Positions 1 through 12,811 are shown, counted from the first letter of the stretch. The stretch is DNA of 64,000 nt from Sarcophilus harrisii (GCF_902635505.1 NC_045432.1:5825275-5889274), one strand, 5' to 3'. The notes: a model not told the origin generated them from the sequence alone. Numbers and translations are program-made.

Positions 1-771
1 TCTGTCTGCAACTGTCTATTGGATCTCTCAAACTGGCTTTCCCATGGACACGTCTAGAACTGAACTCATTAACTTTGCCCCTGAAGCCTTCCCCCTTCTA
101 AATTTCTCTAGTATTCTTTAGGATACCACATCATCCCGGTTCCCTAGGCTAATATCCTCAGCTCTTCACTCCTTTCCAGCCCCCTGCTTCTCCTCCCCAT
201 ATTCAATCTGCTGCCAATTTTTGTTGATTTTATCTTCCTCAGATCTCTCCTATAATCCCCCTTCACTCTTTTGCAAATACCCTCCACCTGGTGCAGGTCC
301 TCATCCCTTCATACCTGGACTATTACTATAGCCTTCTGGTTGGTCTCCCTTCAGTCCATCTTCCACTCAGCCACCAGAGTAATCTTTCTAAAGCACAGGT
401 ATGAACGTATCACTACCCTCCCCGAACTCCAGTGGCTCCCTATTATGTCCAGAATCAAATGATTCTCTGTCTGAAATTCAAAGTCTTTCATAGCTCAGCT
501 TCTTATGTCTTGAACCCCCTCATAAAGTCTGTGATACAGGGACACTAGCTTCCTTTATGATCCTTGCACAGAACACTCTCTCTTAGCATTTTCTCTGGTC
601 GTCCCCCAAGTCTCTCCCTCCTCATTTCTACCTCCTGGTTTCTCTGGCTTCCTTTAATTTCCAGTTAAAATCTTATCTTTTATAGGAAGGTGTGGTTTCC
701 CCTACTCCTCTTAGTTCTAGTGCCTTCCCTCTGTTGATGAACTTCATTTCATCTTGTACATACCTTGTTTG
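1..771 (+). mobile_element. L2 LINE, 3' portion (first part)
   Basis: The order of segments follows the end of the L2 ORF and its 3' region as I know it from mammals: a stretch ending 'tctagaactgaactcatt', then 'cctggactattactatagcc', then 'agtaatctttctaaagcaca', then the run encoding the last ORF residues. It is interrupted at 772 and resumes at 1287. It is old and has no open frame of useful length. Confidence 0.8.
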
Positions 772-1286
772 TGTGGCATCAGGCCCCTCTGATAGGAGGG
801 CTTGCCGAGCCCTTTTCGGGGAGGCTCGTTCACCTTTGGTTCTACCCTCACCCAACCCTCATCTGTGACTCCAAGAAGGTGTAGCACGTGCAGTGGCCAC
901 AGCCCCACAAAACCGTCTTGGCATATGGGCTCAGCCAAGTTGAGGGTAACCCACAGACCTCAAACCTGTCAATGAGTTAGGAGGCTGTCTACCCCAAGCA
1001 CGTGAAGACTTCCCCCAGTGGGATGGGCAGGTGAGAACAATTTGTTCCAACAGCCATGACGATGGTTGAGACAGGGGCTGTGGAGGGGCCGAGTGCTGCG
1101 TTAGGCATCAGAGTTGCCAAGGTCATCCACCACATCCTCAGCCACTGTCAGTCATCTTGACTTTTGTCTTACCACTGGACTTCAGTGACCCTGGAAAAAA
1201 CTTAAAACCCTTAAATCCAATTCATTTGTGAGTCAAGACATCTGGGATGTAATCAGTCCTCTTCGAAGATGAAGGACAAAGAACGT
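772..1286 (+). mobile_element. SINE-like non-autonomous retroposon inserted in L2
   Basis: A 515-bp segment unlike L2 separates two collinear L2 pieces and is flanked by the 8-bp direct repeat CTTGTTTG (764-771 and 1287-1294). Its 3' end, 'cctcttcgaagatgaaggac' followed by an A-rich run, resembles the RTE-type tails of some marsupial SINEs. I recall such an element family but cannot name it with certainty. It has no coding capacity. Confidence 0.6.
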
Positions 1287-1445
1287 CTTGTTTGGACAAA
1301 GTCACTTGCAAGTTGTTTTTTTTTTTTTCATTCTACTGTGAGCTCCTTGAGGGTTGGGATTTTCTTTTGCTTTTCTTTGTGTCTCCAATGCTTAGCTCAG
1401 TGCCTGGCACACAGTAGGTGCTTAATAAACATTTATTGACTGGCT
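1287..1445 (+). mobile_element. L2 LINE 3' terminus (second part)
   Basis: Contains the typical L2 end: 'gtgagctccttgagggttgg', 'gcctggcacacagtaggtgc', then 'ttaataaacatttattgact'. It continues the element broken at 771. Confidence 0.85.
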
Positions 1446-1469
1446 TTGTGTATTGTTTTCCTGGTTTTC

Positions 1470-1610
1470 CCTACTTAACTCTGTATCACTTATTATATGT
1501 CTTTCCAGGCTTCTTTATATCCTTCATATTTGTTGCTTCATATGATGCTGAATATCCCATTACATTTATATATCACAAAAATGTTTAGCTATGCCCTGAG
1601 TCGATCGGTT
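1470..1610 (-). mobile_element. Diverged L1 3' fragment
   Basis: Weak antisense similarity to the L1 region that encodes the end of ORF2 ('gtctttccaggcttctttat', then 'atcccattacatttatatat'). It is short and old. The assignment rests on motif order only. Confidence 0.35.
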
Positions 1611-1779
1611 TGCCAAGTCTTTAAAAGCTCATTCATGTTTCTCAGACCAACAATCTTTACATGGCTTCACAGGCTTTAGACCAAGGTGACATTTCTTGTT
1701 CTTCTGATTTTGATTCTTCCCGTATACATAGCTATATATACATATCTATCCATGAATGAGCTAAGTGGTTTAGCAATAT

Positions 1780-2065
1780 CACAGAATCACAGGTTTTGAG
1801 AGTTGGTAGAGATCTTAGCATCCAATTAGTCCAACAGCCCTTTGAAAGGAATCTCCTCTGTAACATTTCTGACAATTGGTCATCTAGCCAAGGAAGGTGA
1901 AACTGCCAACTCAAGAAACAAGTCATTCTACTTTGGACAACTCTTAATGTTAGCAAGTTTTTCCCTAATAGCCAGCCTTCATTTGTATCCTATGAAAAGC
2001 AATAAAATTATTTACAAATTTGAGATAATGGGCCTCACATATGGAAAAGCCCTTATTTCTCAATA
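1780..2065 (-). mobile_element. CR1/L3-type LINE fragment
   Basis: Starts with 'cacagaatcacagg', then 'agtccaacagccc' and a run like the antisense of the CR1/L3 3' region ('tggacaactcttaatgttag', 'tccctaatagccagcct'). It is very old. The strand is inferred from the CR1 3' octamer-like start at the left. Confidence 0.5.
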
Positions 2066-3852
2066 GTTCTTTCACTCTATCCAGACGATTATTGCTCCTA
2101 CTTCCCCTGGATCAGTGCTTACTATTTACTGCAACTCCTATACTTGACAGTGGCCCAACCCTTGCCAACACATAGTCGGTTTGGGTGGTGTTTTGGTTTG
2201 GGAGACAAGAATGGGGAGTGGAGCTATAGGATAGTTGATTGGTATGTTCTTTTTGGGAATAATAGTATTGATTTGGTTATTATTCCCTAAGTAAGGTCCC
2301 TGAGGTTGAAAGTGAAGTTGACAGGAGAGGTGAGGGAAAGAAGTTGGTGGAGAAAATAGAGGAACTATATAGTCTGTACAGTCTGGGATCTAGGACTGAC
2401 TGCGTATACGGATTCTGTACACTGGCATTGTCTAATAACTAAGTCAGGGTTGGTCCCAGTCAATGATGATGCTTCAGATGTGTTCTCTGAGTCTGGATAT
2501 ACCAGAATCACGGTGTATACTTTCTCATTGACACCAATAGCTTCTTTAGCAAACTTCCACTTTACCCTGGCTCACTTCAGGCTCAAGTATCGATAATTCT
2601 TACCACTCAGTCTAGAGTCCTAGCTTGCAAATGCATTTTTATTATTTGCCCCTTAGAGAATGGCAACTTGGAATCCACAATCCAGCAGATTATACTAGAT
2701 TGTCACTCTTCGGTGACCTCTGGGCACAGAGTCAGATGGAATGGACCCGTGCACGACTGGAGATGAGTTCAAGTTCAGAATCCTCAAGGCCCAGGTGACA
2801 TATTTCTAACTCCAGACTGATTTCCCGTTGCTGGGTCTGTAGATAGACCATTCTGGCAAACCAAATCTACGAACTGTTCCCGAGCATACCCAATATATGT
2901 TAGTCATTTGGGTCCCATTTGCGGAGGAAGATAATTTTGCACTTTCACCTCCTCACTGATTCAATGTTTTTATATCAAATTGATCTATGTGATGTTTGGT
3001 TTTTCCAGGTGAGCTCATTTTTTACAGCTCTGGTGTCATTCTCAAAATGACTTTCTTCTTTGTAGCAACTGACTAAAATGCAGCTTTCTCTTCTGACTTA
3101 AGACCAGTTAGACAGATCCCTAGCTCTTGGTTTGTCAGACTTTCACATATTCTGTCCTGATATCACTCGCCTCCTCCGGCTTTAGGTCTCCTGTATCAGT
3201 CACTATGGTTGACTGTTCAGGCACATTCTAAGCTCAGAGGACTTCCCCCCTTTTATGCTAAATGGTAGACTGGAATGAATGGAGCAGATGCTTCCCCTAG
3301 TGACTCAGCAGCACCAAACTGTTTCTCTAAGTTCACAAGCATTCTTGCCGTGCGATTTCAGGCTTTGTTATCTCAGGACTATATACAATTGCAAACACCA
3401 TTCCTCTAAGTCTTTCCAGACTTATGGTTCTCTGATATGTGTGCCAATGTTTATGTGACTAAGTCACCGTTAACTAGAACTTCTTTCCATAGCTCTTTCT
3501 GAGGGGAAAATGGTTTTTTGGACATGAGTACTTACCTCTGCCCATGATTCCCCTGTGGTGCATGTCAAGGTCAGCACCATGCTCTGGCAGGTGTAGGGTG
3601 AGACTTGTGTAAGCACACCACTCCTGTCTCCTCAAATTGTTTTTTCTTATAGTTTTGTTCTGACAATTGGTCTCTCACTATTCCCTCATCGGTTAATAGC
3701 TTTGATTCATCCTCTGTTAGAGTGTACTGATTAGTTTCTTCACGAGAAGTTTAATTTTTTTAATGTGAAGTTAGACACTGAAAAATTGTAGATTTCCATA
3801 TACACAGCAGAACATAAAAGGATTACATGTAAAACTGTGAATATCCACTTCA
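2066..3852. other. Unassigned 1.8-kb stretch
   Basis: I see no open frame, repeat family or RNA gene I can support here. Composition is ordinary and no tandem structure stands out. It could be unique sequence or a transposon too decayed to recognise by eye. Confidence 0.5.
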
Positions 3853-3860
3853 TACTGCTG

Positions 3861-5228
3861 GATTTTCTTTTATTGAAGCTTTTTATTTTCAAAACATATG
3901 CAAGGATAATGTTTTAACACTGACCCTGGCAAAACCTTGTGTTCCAATTCCCCCCCTTCCGACCACCCCCTTCCCTAGATGGCAAGTAATCCAATATATA
4001 TTAAACATGGTAAATATATGTAAATCCAATGTATGCATACATATTTATACAATTATCTTGCTGCCCCCAAGAAAATCTGATCAAAAAGGAAGAAAAATGA
4101 GAAAGAAAATAAAATTCAAGCAAACAACAACAAAAGAAGTGAAAATGCTTAGTTACCACAGTCCTCCCTCTGGATGTACATGGTTCTCTTCATCACAGGA
4201 TCATTGGAACTGGCCTGAATTGTCTCATTGTTGAGAAGAGCCATGGCCATCAGAATTGATCACTGTATAATCTTGCTGTTGCCGTGTACAATGATCTCCT
4301 GGTTCTGCTCATTTCACTCAGCATCAGTTCCTGTAAGTCTCTCCAAGCCTCTCTGAAATCATCCTCCTGACCGTTTCCTATAGAACAATCATATTCCATA
4401 ACATTCATATACCATAATTTATTCAGCCATTTTCCAATTGATGGGCATCCACTCAGTTTCCAGTTTCTGGCCACTACACAAAGGGCTGCCACAAACATTT
4501 TGGCACATGTGGGTCCCTTTCCCTCCTTTAAGATCTCTTTGCGATATAATCCCAGTAGAAACACTGCTGGATCAAAGGGTATGCACAGTTTGATAACTTT
4601 TTGAGCATAGTTCCAAATCGCTCTCCAGAATGGCTGGATCTGTTCACAACTCCACCAACAATACATCAGTGTCCCAGTTTTCCCACATCCCCGCCAACAC
4701 TGGTCATTATTGTTTCCTGACATCTTAGTCAATCTGAGAGGTGTGTAGTGGTATCTCAGAATTGTCTTCATTTGCATTTCTCTGATCAATAGTGATTTAG
4801 AGCACCTTCTCATATGATTAGAAATAGTTTCAATTTCTTCATCTGAAAATTGTCTGTTTATAGCCTTTGATCATTTGCCAATTGGAGAATGGCTTGGATT
4901 CTTATAAATTTGAATCAGTTCTCTATATATTTTAGAAATGAGGCTTTTATCAGAACTCTTGAAGGTAAAAATGTTTTCCCAATTTATTGCTTTCCTTCTA
5001 ATCTTAGCTGTATTAGTTTTGTTTGTACAAAAACTTTTTAACTTAATATAATCAAAATTGTCTACTTGGTGTTCAATAATGAGCTCCATTTCTTCTTTGG
5101 CCACAAATTCCTTCCTCCTCCACAGATTTGAGAGGACCTGCACCTGCACATTTTATGCCAGAAAGCATCTAGAGATATAAAAGTTCCCCTAATAACTAGT
5201 TTGGCTACATCCCACAAATTTTGGTATA
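3861..5228 (-). mobile_element. L1 LINE, 3' part with central ORF2 deletion
   Basis: Reading the minus strand, the 3' UTR (3861-4250) is preceded by a 187-codon open frame encoding the L1 ORF2 C-terminus (4250-4813), with 'CWRGCGKTGTL', 'IPFDPAVFLLGLY' and 'SRTRRSLYTATARLY'. Upstream of that, 4871-5149 encodes 'NFDYIKLKSFCTNKT'. At about 5160 the sequence jumps to an early ORF2 segment encoding 'YQNLWDVAKLVIRGTF', so most of the reverse transcriptase is missing. A short direct repeat (ACTGCTG near 3854 and 5230) may be the target-site duplication. Confidence 0.85.
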
Positions 5229-5754
5229 AACTGCTGTTTTTTTTAAAGAGCTTTTACAAAAGGATATTAAAGATATAACAAGAACAAAAGTATCAATGCC
5301 TCTTCCCAATTCTTCAGGAGCACACTTTTTAGCTCAATTACTACATGTCATTAGTGCCACCAAGTTCACATCCAGATGTAGGATAACTTCCAGGTGAATC
5401 CTTATCTTAGCTAATGCTCTGTAGGGTCCCCAAGGTGACTCCATAAGGTTACTCCTTGCTCTCTTGGACATCAATGCTGAGCTTGCTACAAACCCTAGAT
5501 TCTGAAACACTGGAACATCAGGACACCTTCCTGACCTTTAAATATTCAAAAGATCTCCAATCCATCCCAAATGGAAAAGAATGAATATGGAGGCCAAGGA
5601 CTAAGCCATAGTTCATAAGGCCACATGGTCTCATAGGAGAGAAAATCCCCAAATCCAGGTGCCATGAGTGAAGGAATCAAACCACTAGGGTTCAGCTGAG
5701 GAGAAAAGAGCTAAAGAGTCATATGACTTGCTTTTAAATCTATTTACATTTATG
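5229..5754. other. Unassigned 0.5-kb stretch
   Basis: No gene, tandem repeat or recognisable transposon family seen. Confidence 0.4.
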
Positions 5755-5830
5755 TATATAAATTCTTCAGCTTAGCACAGTGTCCGGTACACAGTGGGCA
5801 CTAAATCTGTGCTATTTGACTGATTGGCAC
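5755..5830 (+). mobile_element. L2 3'-end fragment
   Basis: Short match to the L2 terminus: 'cttagcacagtgtccggtac' followed by 'gtgggcactaaatctgtgct' and 'tttgactgattg'. Confidence 0.5.
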
Positions 5831-5839
5831 ATTGCTTGT

Positions 5840-7370
5840 CTGTGTTTCTTTCCAGCATTCCTTCTATTCTCCCATGTGCTTCAAAAATATTTCAGTGAGT
5901 CCTTTTTGGCATTAGTAGTGTTAAGTGCTTCCTCAACTCTTCCTCCCAACTGTATTTTGAGTCTATCATTTCTCTGTTATTTTATCACAGGTCCCCCATT
6001 TCTATCGGTTCCTAAATAGTTCAAAGTTATTTTTCTTTACAAGGTTGTTGGCCTTGTATAAATTGCTCTCCTAGTTCTGCTCAATTCACTCACATCAGCT
6101 TGAACCAGGATTCCCTGAAATTGTCTTCTTTTTGTTCATTTCTCACCATCTCTCATATTTCCTTGTCACAATTTTATGTGATATACCACAATTTGTTTGT
6201 CCATTCCACAGGTGATGAGCATACCCCTAGATTCAAGTTTTTTTCTTTCGTTTTACACCCCATTCTATTTCCCCCTCCCCCTTTCAGAACAAAGAAGTTT
6301 GCTTGTGATCCTCTCTCCAGTATTTTCCCCTTTCTAAAACTTCCCTCTGTCCTCAATTGTTTCCTTGCTGAATTTCCTATTTCCATATAACAAACTATAT
6401 GGATGTGTGTTCAACCCACCTTTGTTCAGATCAGACAAGAGTAAGCTTCACCTGATTCCCCTTACCCCTTCCTATGTTTACATACTCTTCTCACCCATCC
6501 TAATGATGAGAAATAGCAAATTCCACTCTTTTCTTCCTACTTTCTACATTAGTGTGCTCCTTTATCTTCCTCTTAAAGCTCTTAAATCCCTCTTAAAATC
6601 ACTAGAACCGAATCAATCCTCCTCTAAGTCCTTTGTTTTTTCTTTTAGAACTCCTTTATATACTCTCTGAAGACATTATGGTTCTGAAGGGAAGTTTATT
6701 TCTTTTCCCAGTTATAATGTTATCAGTACAAAATCATACAGTTTCTTTCAATTGTTTAAATAATTCACTTTTCTAGGTTTCTCTCGACTCTTGCGTCTGC
6801 ATTTCAAAGTTCCTACTCAGCTTTGCTTTTTTCATCAGAAATGCTTTTAAGTCCCCTATTCCAGTCAAGAACCTCTTGCTGCTCCCTTCTCCCAGAATTA
6901 TATTAAGTTTTGCAAGATGAGTTGTTTTGGCTTATAAGTCTATTTTCTTTGCTTTTTTTGGAATGCTATATTGCAAGTCTTTTTTTAGTAGAAGATTTTA
7001 GGTATTGTGTGATCCTGATTATTGTTTCTAAGTAGTTGAACTCCTTTCTGGGAATTGCAATATATTTTTTCCCTCATATGTGGAGGCTCTGGATTTTGAC
7101 TACGATGTACCTGAGATAGTTTCTTCTGGGAAAATCCAGAAATGATCTCAGGAGGTGATAATCAGATTTTTTCTAGCTTTACTTTGCCTTTTACTTACAG
7201 ATTTGGGCAGGTTTCACTTATTATTTCTTGAAATAATGTGCAGTCCTTTTCTAAATAATTATTTTCTTTGAGTCCAATGTTTCTTAAACGATCTCTTCTT
7301 GACTTGTTTTCAAAGTCATTTTTATAAGTTATATCACATTTTTCTTTTACTTTTTCAAACCTCTCTACCA
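5840..7370 (-). mobile_element. L1-derived element lacking ORF2 core (HAL1-like layout)
   Basis: On the minus strand the order is ORF1 region (about 7370 to 6780), a purine-rich inter-ORF spacer (about 6740 to 6240), then the ORF2 C-terminal/3' tail (about 6230 to 5990). Recognisable antisense motifs are 'ggaatgctatattgcaagtc', 'tcaggaggtgataatcagat' and 'ctcctagttctgctcaattc'. Endonuclease and reverse transcriptase are absent. It could be a HAL1-type family member or a deleted L1. Edges are approximate. Confidence 0.6.
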
Positions 7371-7377
7371 CAGGAAG

Positions 7378-7446
7378 GCTGAGGGGGAGCGGGAGAGAGA
7401 GACAGACAGAGAGATAGAGACAGAAAGACAGAGACATCGGGAGAGA
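7378..7446 (+). repeat. GA-rich simple repeat
   Basis: Purine-rich (GAGA)n/(GACAGA)n run of about 70 bp beside the L1-derived element. Confidence 0.8.
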
Positions 7447-7573
7447 GGCCTATATCATACATTCTAGAGAGAAGAAAAATAGGAAAAATGTAACTTTTCT
7501 CTCTTTCTGTCTCAGTGACCAATAAGAGGATTACTTGACCATCCCCAAATGCCAATTAATCAACAGATTTTTA

Positions 7574-8426
7574 TTTTTCCTTTTCTTTTTAAAATAATAG
7601 CTTTTTATTTTTCAAAATGCACATAAAGATAATTTTCAACATTCATCCTTGTAAAACCTTGTATTCCAATTTTTTCCCTTCCTTCCTTCCTCCCTCCTCT
7701 CCTGGACAGCAAGTAATCCAATATTGGTTAAACACGTACAGTTCTGCTAAACATTATTTCCATCTTTGTCGTGCTGCACAAGAAAAATAAGATCAAAAGG
7801 GAAAAAATGAGAAAGAAAAAACCCAAGCAAACAAGCAACAAAAAAGGTGAAAATACTGTGATCCACACTCAGTCTTCATAGTCTTCTCTCTGGATCACAA
7901 GTATATTGGAATTGCCTTGAATCATCTCATTGTTGAAAAGAGACAAGTCCATCAGAGTTGATCATCACATAATCTTGTGGCTGTGTACAACGTTCCTTGA
8001 TTTTACTCACCTCACTTAGCATCAGTTCATATAAGTCTTTCCAGGCTTTTCTGAAATCAGTCTGCACATCATTTTGTATAAAATAATAATAATCCATTAT
8101 ATTCATATACCACAACTTTTCAGCCATTCTCCAACTGATGGGCGTTTACTTGTTTTCTTGTTCCTTGCCACTATAAAAAGGGCTGTTACAAACATTTTTG
8201 AACACGTGGTTTCCCCACCTCCCCTTTTATGACTTCTTTGGGATATAGACAGTAGAGACTGCTGGATCAAAGGTCATACACAGTTTTATAGCCCTTTGGG
8301 CATACTTCCAAATTGCTTTCCAGAATGGTTGGATCAGTTCACAACTCCACTAACAATCTGTTAATGTCCTAAGTTTTCCTACATCTATGCCAACATTTAT
8401 CATTATCTTTTCCTGTCATCTTATCC
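7574..8426 (-). mobile_element. L1 LINE, 5'-truncated insertion
   Basis: Minus-strand L1 3' UTR (with antisense 'ttttatttttcaaaatgcac') and the end of ORF2, including the peptide 'LWYMNIMDYYYF' near 8110. It is flanked by nearly identical 15-16-bp direct repeats (AATCAACAGA followed by T-rich sequence, at about 7558 and 8427), so this is one 5'-truncated retrotransposition event. Confidence 0.85.
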
Positions 8427-8440
8427 AATCAACAGAATTT

Positions 8441-8442
<2 letters not shown>

Positions 8443-8472
<30 letters not shown>
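8443..8472. repeat. (TA)n microsatellite
   Basis: About 15 TA units next to the right flank of the preceding L1 insertion. Confidence 0.95.
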
Positions 8473-8476
<4 letters not shown>

Positions 8477-11400
8477 TACTTTATTTTAACATTTTAAAAT
8501 TTTGAGTTCCAAATAAATCCTCTCCCTCCCTTGAGGTCCTTCTCTTCCCATTGAGAAGGCAAGTAATTTTAGATCAATTATACATGTGGAGTCACACAAA
8601 ACATATATTTCTATATGAGCCATGTTTAACAAAGGTTTATTAAGTGCCTGCTAATGATCACCGTGCTAGGTTCTGGGGGATTTAATACAAGAAAATGAAA
8701 CAATCTCTATTCATTTTTTCAATTTAAAAATTTCAAAAAACAACAAAACTGTATTACAGAGTAATGAAACAATACTCATGAAAGAGAATATCTGGGTCAT
8801 TTTTTAATCAGAAAAAAAATCTGCCTTCTCTTCCCTCCATTTCAATTTGAAAATAAAAACGAAATCGATGTTATAACTATGAATAGTAAAGTAAGATGAA
8901 TTTCCTTAATGATAATATCCAGGAAAAATACCTCACTCTGTATTCTTAGTTCTTCATCTCTATATTACCAGGTGGGTAGCATTTTATTATGACTTCTGTG
9001 GAATATTTCAAAATTGTTTGTCTTTAAAATATTGTTGTCATTTTACAAGTTGTTCTTCTGCGTCTGTTCACTTTATTCTGCATCAGTTCATATTAATCTT
9101 CCTAGATTCTCCTGAAACTATCACCTTTCTTATTTCTTATAGCATAACAGTATTCTATTATACTTATATACTGTAGTTTGTTCAGTCATTCTTCAGTTGA
9201 GAAACACCCTCTCACTTTCCAATTTTTTGCCACTGAAAACAGTTATAAGTATTGTTGTACTTCCTCAGCTACAGTTTATTCTACTTAGGCCTAATTCCTC
9301 CCTTAATTTATCCTTTCTCTAATTGTCCATTCTTCCCCTTCCCTTCAATTTTTTCTGTTGAGTGAAATGTATTTCTGGATCCAACTCTGTAGGTTCATTC
9401 TTTTCTCCTTTGACCAGTTTACATGAGCATGAGGTTCAAATGTCATCTGTTTCTTCCTGCCAGCCTGATTCTTTGTGCAGACTTTTACTTGTGTTTCCTG
9501 ATGATGTAAGATAATTCCTCTTTACTACTCCCCCTTTCTTCCCCTAGTGTGCTCTTCTCTCTATCCCTTTCCATTCTTCTTTTAAAATTATTAATACATT
9601 ACAGAATCACTCTCAGGCTGTCTAGTCAGACTCCCTCAATGACCACTGATGATGATAGAGATCAGAGGGGGAAAGTGTCATCTCACCGTATTAGAATGTA
9701 GTCCATTTATTTAAGTTGAGTACCACATGAGAGTTCATTCCTATTTACCTTATTATGTTTCTTTCGACGCCTATATTTATACTTCAAAGTTTCTGCACAG
9801 TTCTGGTCTGTGTGTCAGGAATATCCTTCGCCTTCTGGAATATGGTATTCCAACATCTCTGCTATTTTATAGTGATGACTGCAAAGTTTTGTATTATATT
9901 ATCTATGACTTCTTGGTACTTGAATTATTTTTTTCTGATTGCTTGTAGTTTTATTTTCTTTTAACTGAAAGTTCGATATTTTGGTTACGATGTGCCTAGG
10001 GGTTTTCATTTTGAAGTTTCTTTCAGGAGGTGACTAGTGGGTTCTTTTTATGTTCTCTTTTCCCTCTGCTTCTAAGAGCTCTAAGTAGTTTTACGATTTC
10101 TTGAAATATGATGTCTCTGCTCTTCTTTGGGTCATGACTTTCGGATAGTCTAAAAATTCTTATTTTTTTCTGCTAAACTCGTTTTTCAGGGCATTTGTTT
10201 TTACTATGAGATACCTTCATTTTTCTTCTGTTTTTTCAGCCTTTTGACTTTACCATTTTTGTTGTCTCTTGCAGTCATTAACGTCTATTTGTCCCATTCT
10301 AATTTTTGGGGATTTTGTTGCTTGGGCAAGGTTTTCTATTTCTTGTGCCATGTTGTTAATTTCCTTTCTAATTCTTTTTTTCTCTCCTTTCTTTACTAAT
10401 TATTTCCTTTGTAAGCACTCTCATTTCATTTATATGCGTAAAAAAACTTTACAAAACTCCTTTTAAAACTCCAGCTTCATCTCAGGAATCCTGGTTGACC
10501 TTGTGTCCAACCTTTGTTTTTCTTTGAGGATTGAAATAGATATTTTGGAGTCATTTTCTCCATTTGAGTCTATGCCTCATGCCCCTATAGCCATAATAAC
10601 ATTTTCTGGTGGGATTTTTATTTGTTTGCCCATTCTTTGATCCAACCTCCTGACTTCGGATTTTATGTTAGGACCAGGCTCTGCTTCTTTCTGGAGAGAA
10701 TGTCTGGGCTGTTCTTTCTGTTGCTTTCTTGGGGCACTGAGGATTGTGTCATTCTGGGATCTTAGGGATAGCTTAGACTGAATACCTGCTCAGTGATCCC
10801 CTAATGATCTAATCCAGGGCAAAGTCTGATTGCTACCAGGTTCCTGACACAGATTTGGGTCTGAGCAATGGGCCTGGAGCCTGTCCTGTTTGAAGTTTCA
10901 GTAGACTCAGCCACTGTCAGTCAACCGGAAAGCTTATATGGTTCAGAGGCCAGACCTGCAGGCTTCCCTTTGGTCTGAGATTCCTCCCTTCATTTATTAA
11001 GCTATGAGTTTAAGAGTGGTCTGATTAAGACCACTAAGAGTGGTTTAGTGGTCTGCACTGAGTCCACTCTTCTCCTAGGGACTGAGTTTCACAGCTGTTC
11101 TTTGTGTCTGATCTTGCTCTTGGCTCTACTTATCCAACGTACAGCCCATGACAGCTCCTCATCTGGGAACACTGTCCTGAGGTGCTGCTTTTCCCCTTTT
11201 CAGTCTGCCCTGGATTTGTGACCTGGAACTGACTGGTGAATGATGGAACTGCCAGCTGGACCCCTTGCTGTATTCTGCAGTTTTCGGGTCTTCTTTGCTG
11301 CCTCTGGGATATTTTCTTGCCCTAGTTCACAGCTTTTCCATGAACTGGAATGCTCCGTATGTCCCAGGTCTGGTCAGACCCTCTTAGCAGTTTGTGGACC

Positions 11401-11551
11401 TGGCGGTCTCTCTTCTTGTGCCCATGCAGGCCGAAAAATCATTGATTTTTCCCTTTGTATTTCTACATCAGGATTAGAAGAGGTACATTCTCTTGCTATA
11501 TTTGGATAAGTTTTTTGGTAGAGAGCTCACTGCTATCTTGACTCTGCCTAC
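8473..11551 (-). mobile_element. L1-derived element with intact 5' end but no ORF2 core
   Basis: Read on the minus strand it begins at about 11551 with 'gtcaagatagcagtgagc', like the YY1-site-bearing start of full-length L1. It runs through a 5' UTR (to about 10500), ORF1-related sequence (about 10480-9700), the inter-ORF spacer (about 9690-9270), the ORF2 C-terminal region (about 9260-9000) and an old-type 3' UTR to about 8473. EN and RT are missing. A short L2 3' fragment interrupts it near 8626-8690. A perfect 10-bp stem with 7-nt loop lies at 11028-11054. Confidence 0.65.
8626..8690 (-). mobile_element. L2 3'-end fragment
   Basis: Antisense L2-terminus motif: 'ggtttattaagtgcctgcta' then 'gtgctaggttctgggggatt'. 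It lies within the L1-derived element. Confidence 0.5.
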
Positions 11552-11554
11552 ACA

Positions 11555-12400
11555 ACTTTTACTCTTAAGTAGCTTACATTCTGGGGAACATAATAGACGA
11601 TGGAGAAGAGAAATGGTACATATAAAAATATGCACAAATGTAAAGTGAACAATGCAAATGTACATAAGGTAGTCAAATACAGGGTAGTCTGGCAGAGAGT
11701 TGTGGGCTTGGATGGAGCTCAGGGAAGGCATCATGCAGGCGATAGTGCTTGAATTGCATCATGAGGGAAGGGCAGGACTCAATGGAGCAGAAGGAAGAAG
11801 GGTGTCCATTCTAGGCAAGGGAGTTGGCCAATGGCAAAACACGGATGTCGGGGGCCTGGTTCTGTGTAAGGGACAGAGAGAAGACCGGTTTGGCTACATC
11901 ACAGAGTGCAAGAAAGGAAGTAATACCCAGTGAGGCTGGAAAGATAGATTAGACCCAGGTTGCTTTAAAACCAAACCAAGTGTTTATATTTTCTGCTGGA
12001 GGCAACAGAGCCACTGGAGGTGATTGAGAAATGCCATGGTCAGCTGTGTTAAGAAGAATTACCTGGGTAGCTAAGGAAAAAAATGAACTGGAGTCGTGAG
12101 AAACTAGAGGCAGGAAGACAAATAAGGAGCCTGAGGCTGTAATCTAGGTGAAAGGGGGTAAGGGCCTGAACTAAGGTGATAGCTACACGAGTGGAGAGAA
12201 GGCATTGCAGTTAAGAGCTATTGCAAAGGTGGCAATGACAGCTGGATAGCTCCATGGGAGATTGCTCTAGTTGGAATCTGGCAGACTGGAAGGATGGCAG
12301 GATTTTCAATAGAAATAAAGAAATTGGGAAAAGGAGAAAACTTAGGAGAAGAGATAATGTGTTCAGTTGGTCCTTCAGCACTGACCCTAACACACGTGAC
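11555..12400 (-). mobile_element. L2 LINE, 3' half
   Basis: Runs as the reverse complement of the L2 3' half: 'agtagcttacattctgggga' at the left, then 'gcaacagagccactggaggt', 'gaggcaggaagacaaataag', 'ggtgaaagggggtaagggcc' and 'gaaataaagaaattgggaaa' in the expected order. It has no intact frame and is old. Confidence 0.75.
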
Positions 12401-12447
12401 ACACCAGCAGCGAGCCGGGGGAGTGGGGCTCACTTGTTTATTCTCAT

Positions 12448-12714
12448 ATCTTGTTGTTGTTGAGTCACTTCATGGCTGACTCTCCATGACCCCATTTGGG
12501 GTTTTCTTGGCAAAGATTCTGGAGCAGTTTGCCATTTCCTTCTCCAGCCCATTTTACAGATGAAGAGACTGAGGTAAACACAGTTAGGTGACTTGCCCAG
12601 AGTCACACAACTAGGAAGTGTTTGAGGCCAGAACTGAACTCAGGGAGATGAGTCTTTCTGCTTTCAAGTCCAGGGTGCTCTTCATTGTGTCACTTAGCAG
12701 CCTCCTGTCATCTC
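12448..12714 (-). mobile_element. Mar-1 type CORE-SINE with RTE/BovB tail
   Basis: The left end carries the antisense RTE-like tail ('ttgttgttgttgagtcactt', 'tctccatgaccccatttggg', 'gttttcttggcaaagattct'). The CORE segment follows ('acagatgaagagactgaggt', 'gacttgcccagagtcacaca'), and the tRNA-derived head is at the right. Confidence 0.9.
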
Positions 12715-12811
12715 TATTGCTCACATAAACTTGCACACTGAGCTAGTAATACACATACATATAAAGTAATACACCATACATCAGTACTTTCACGTTCAGT
12801 CAGGTAAGTTG

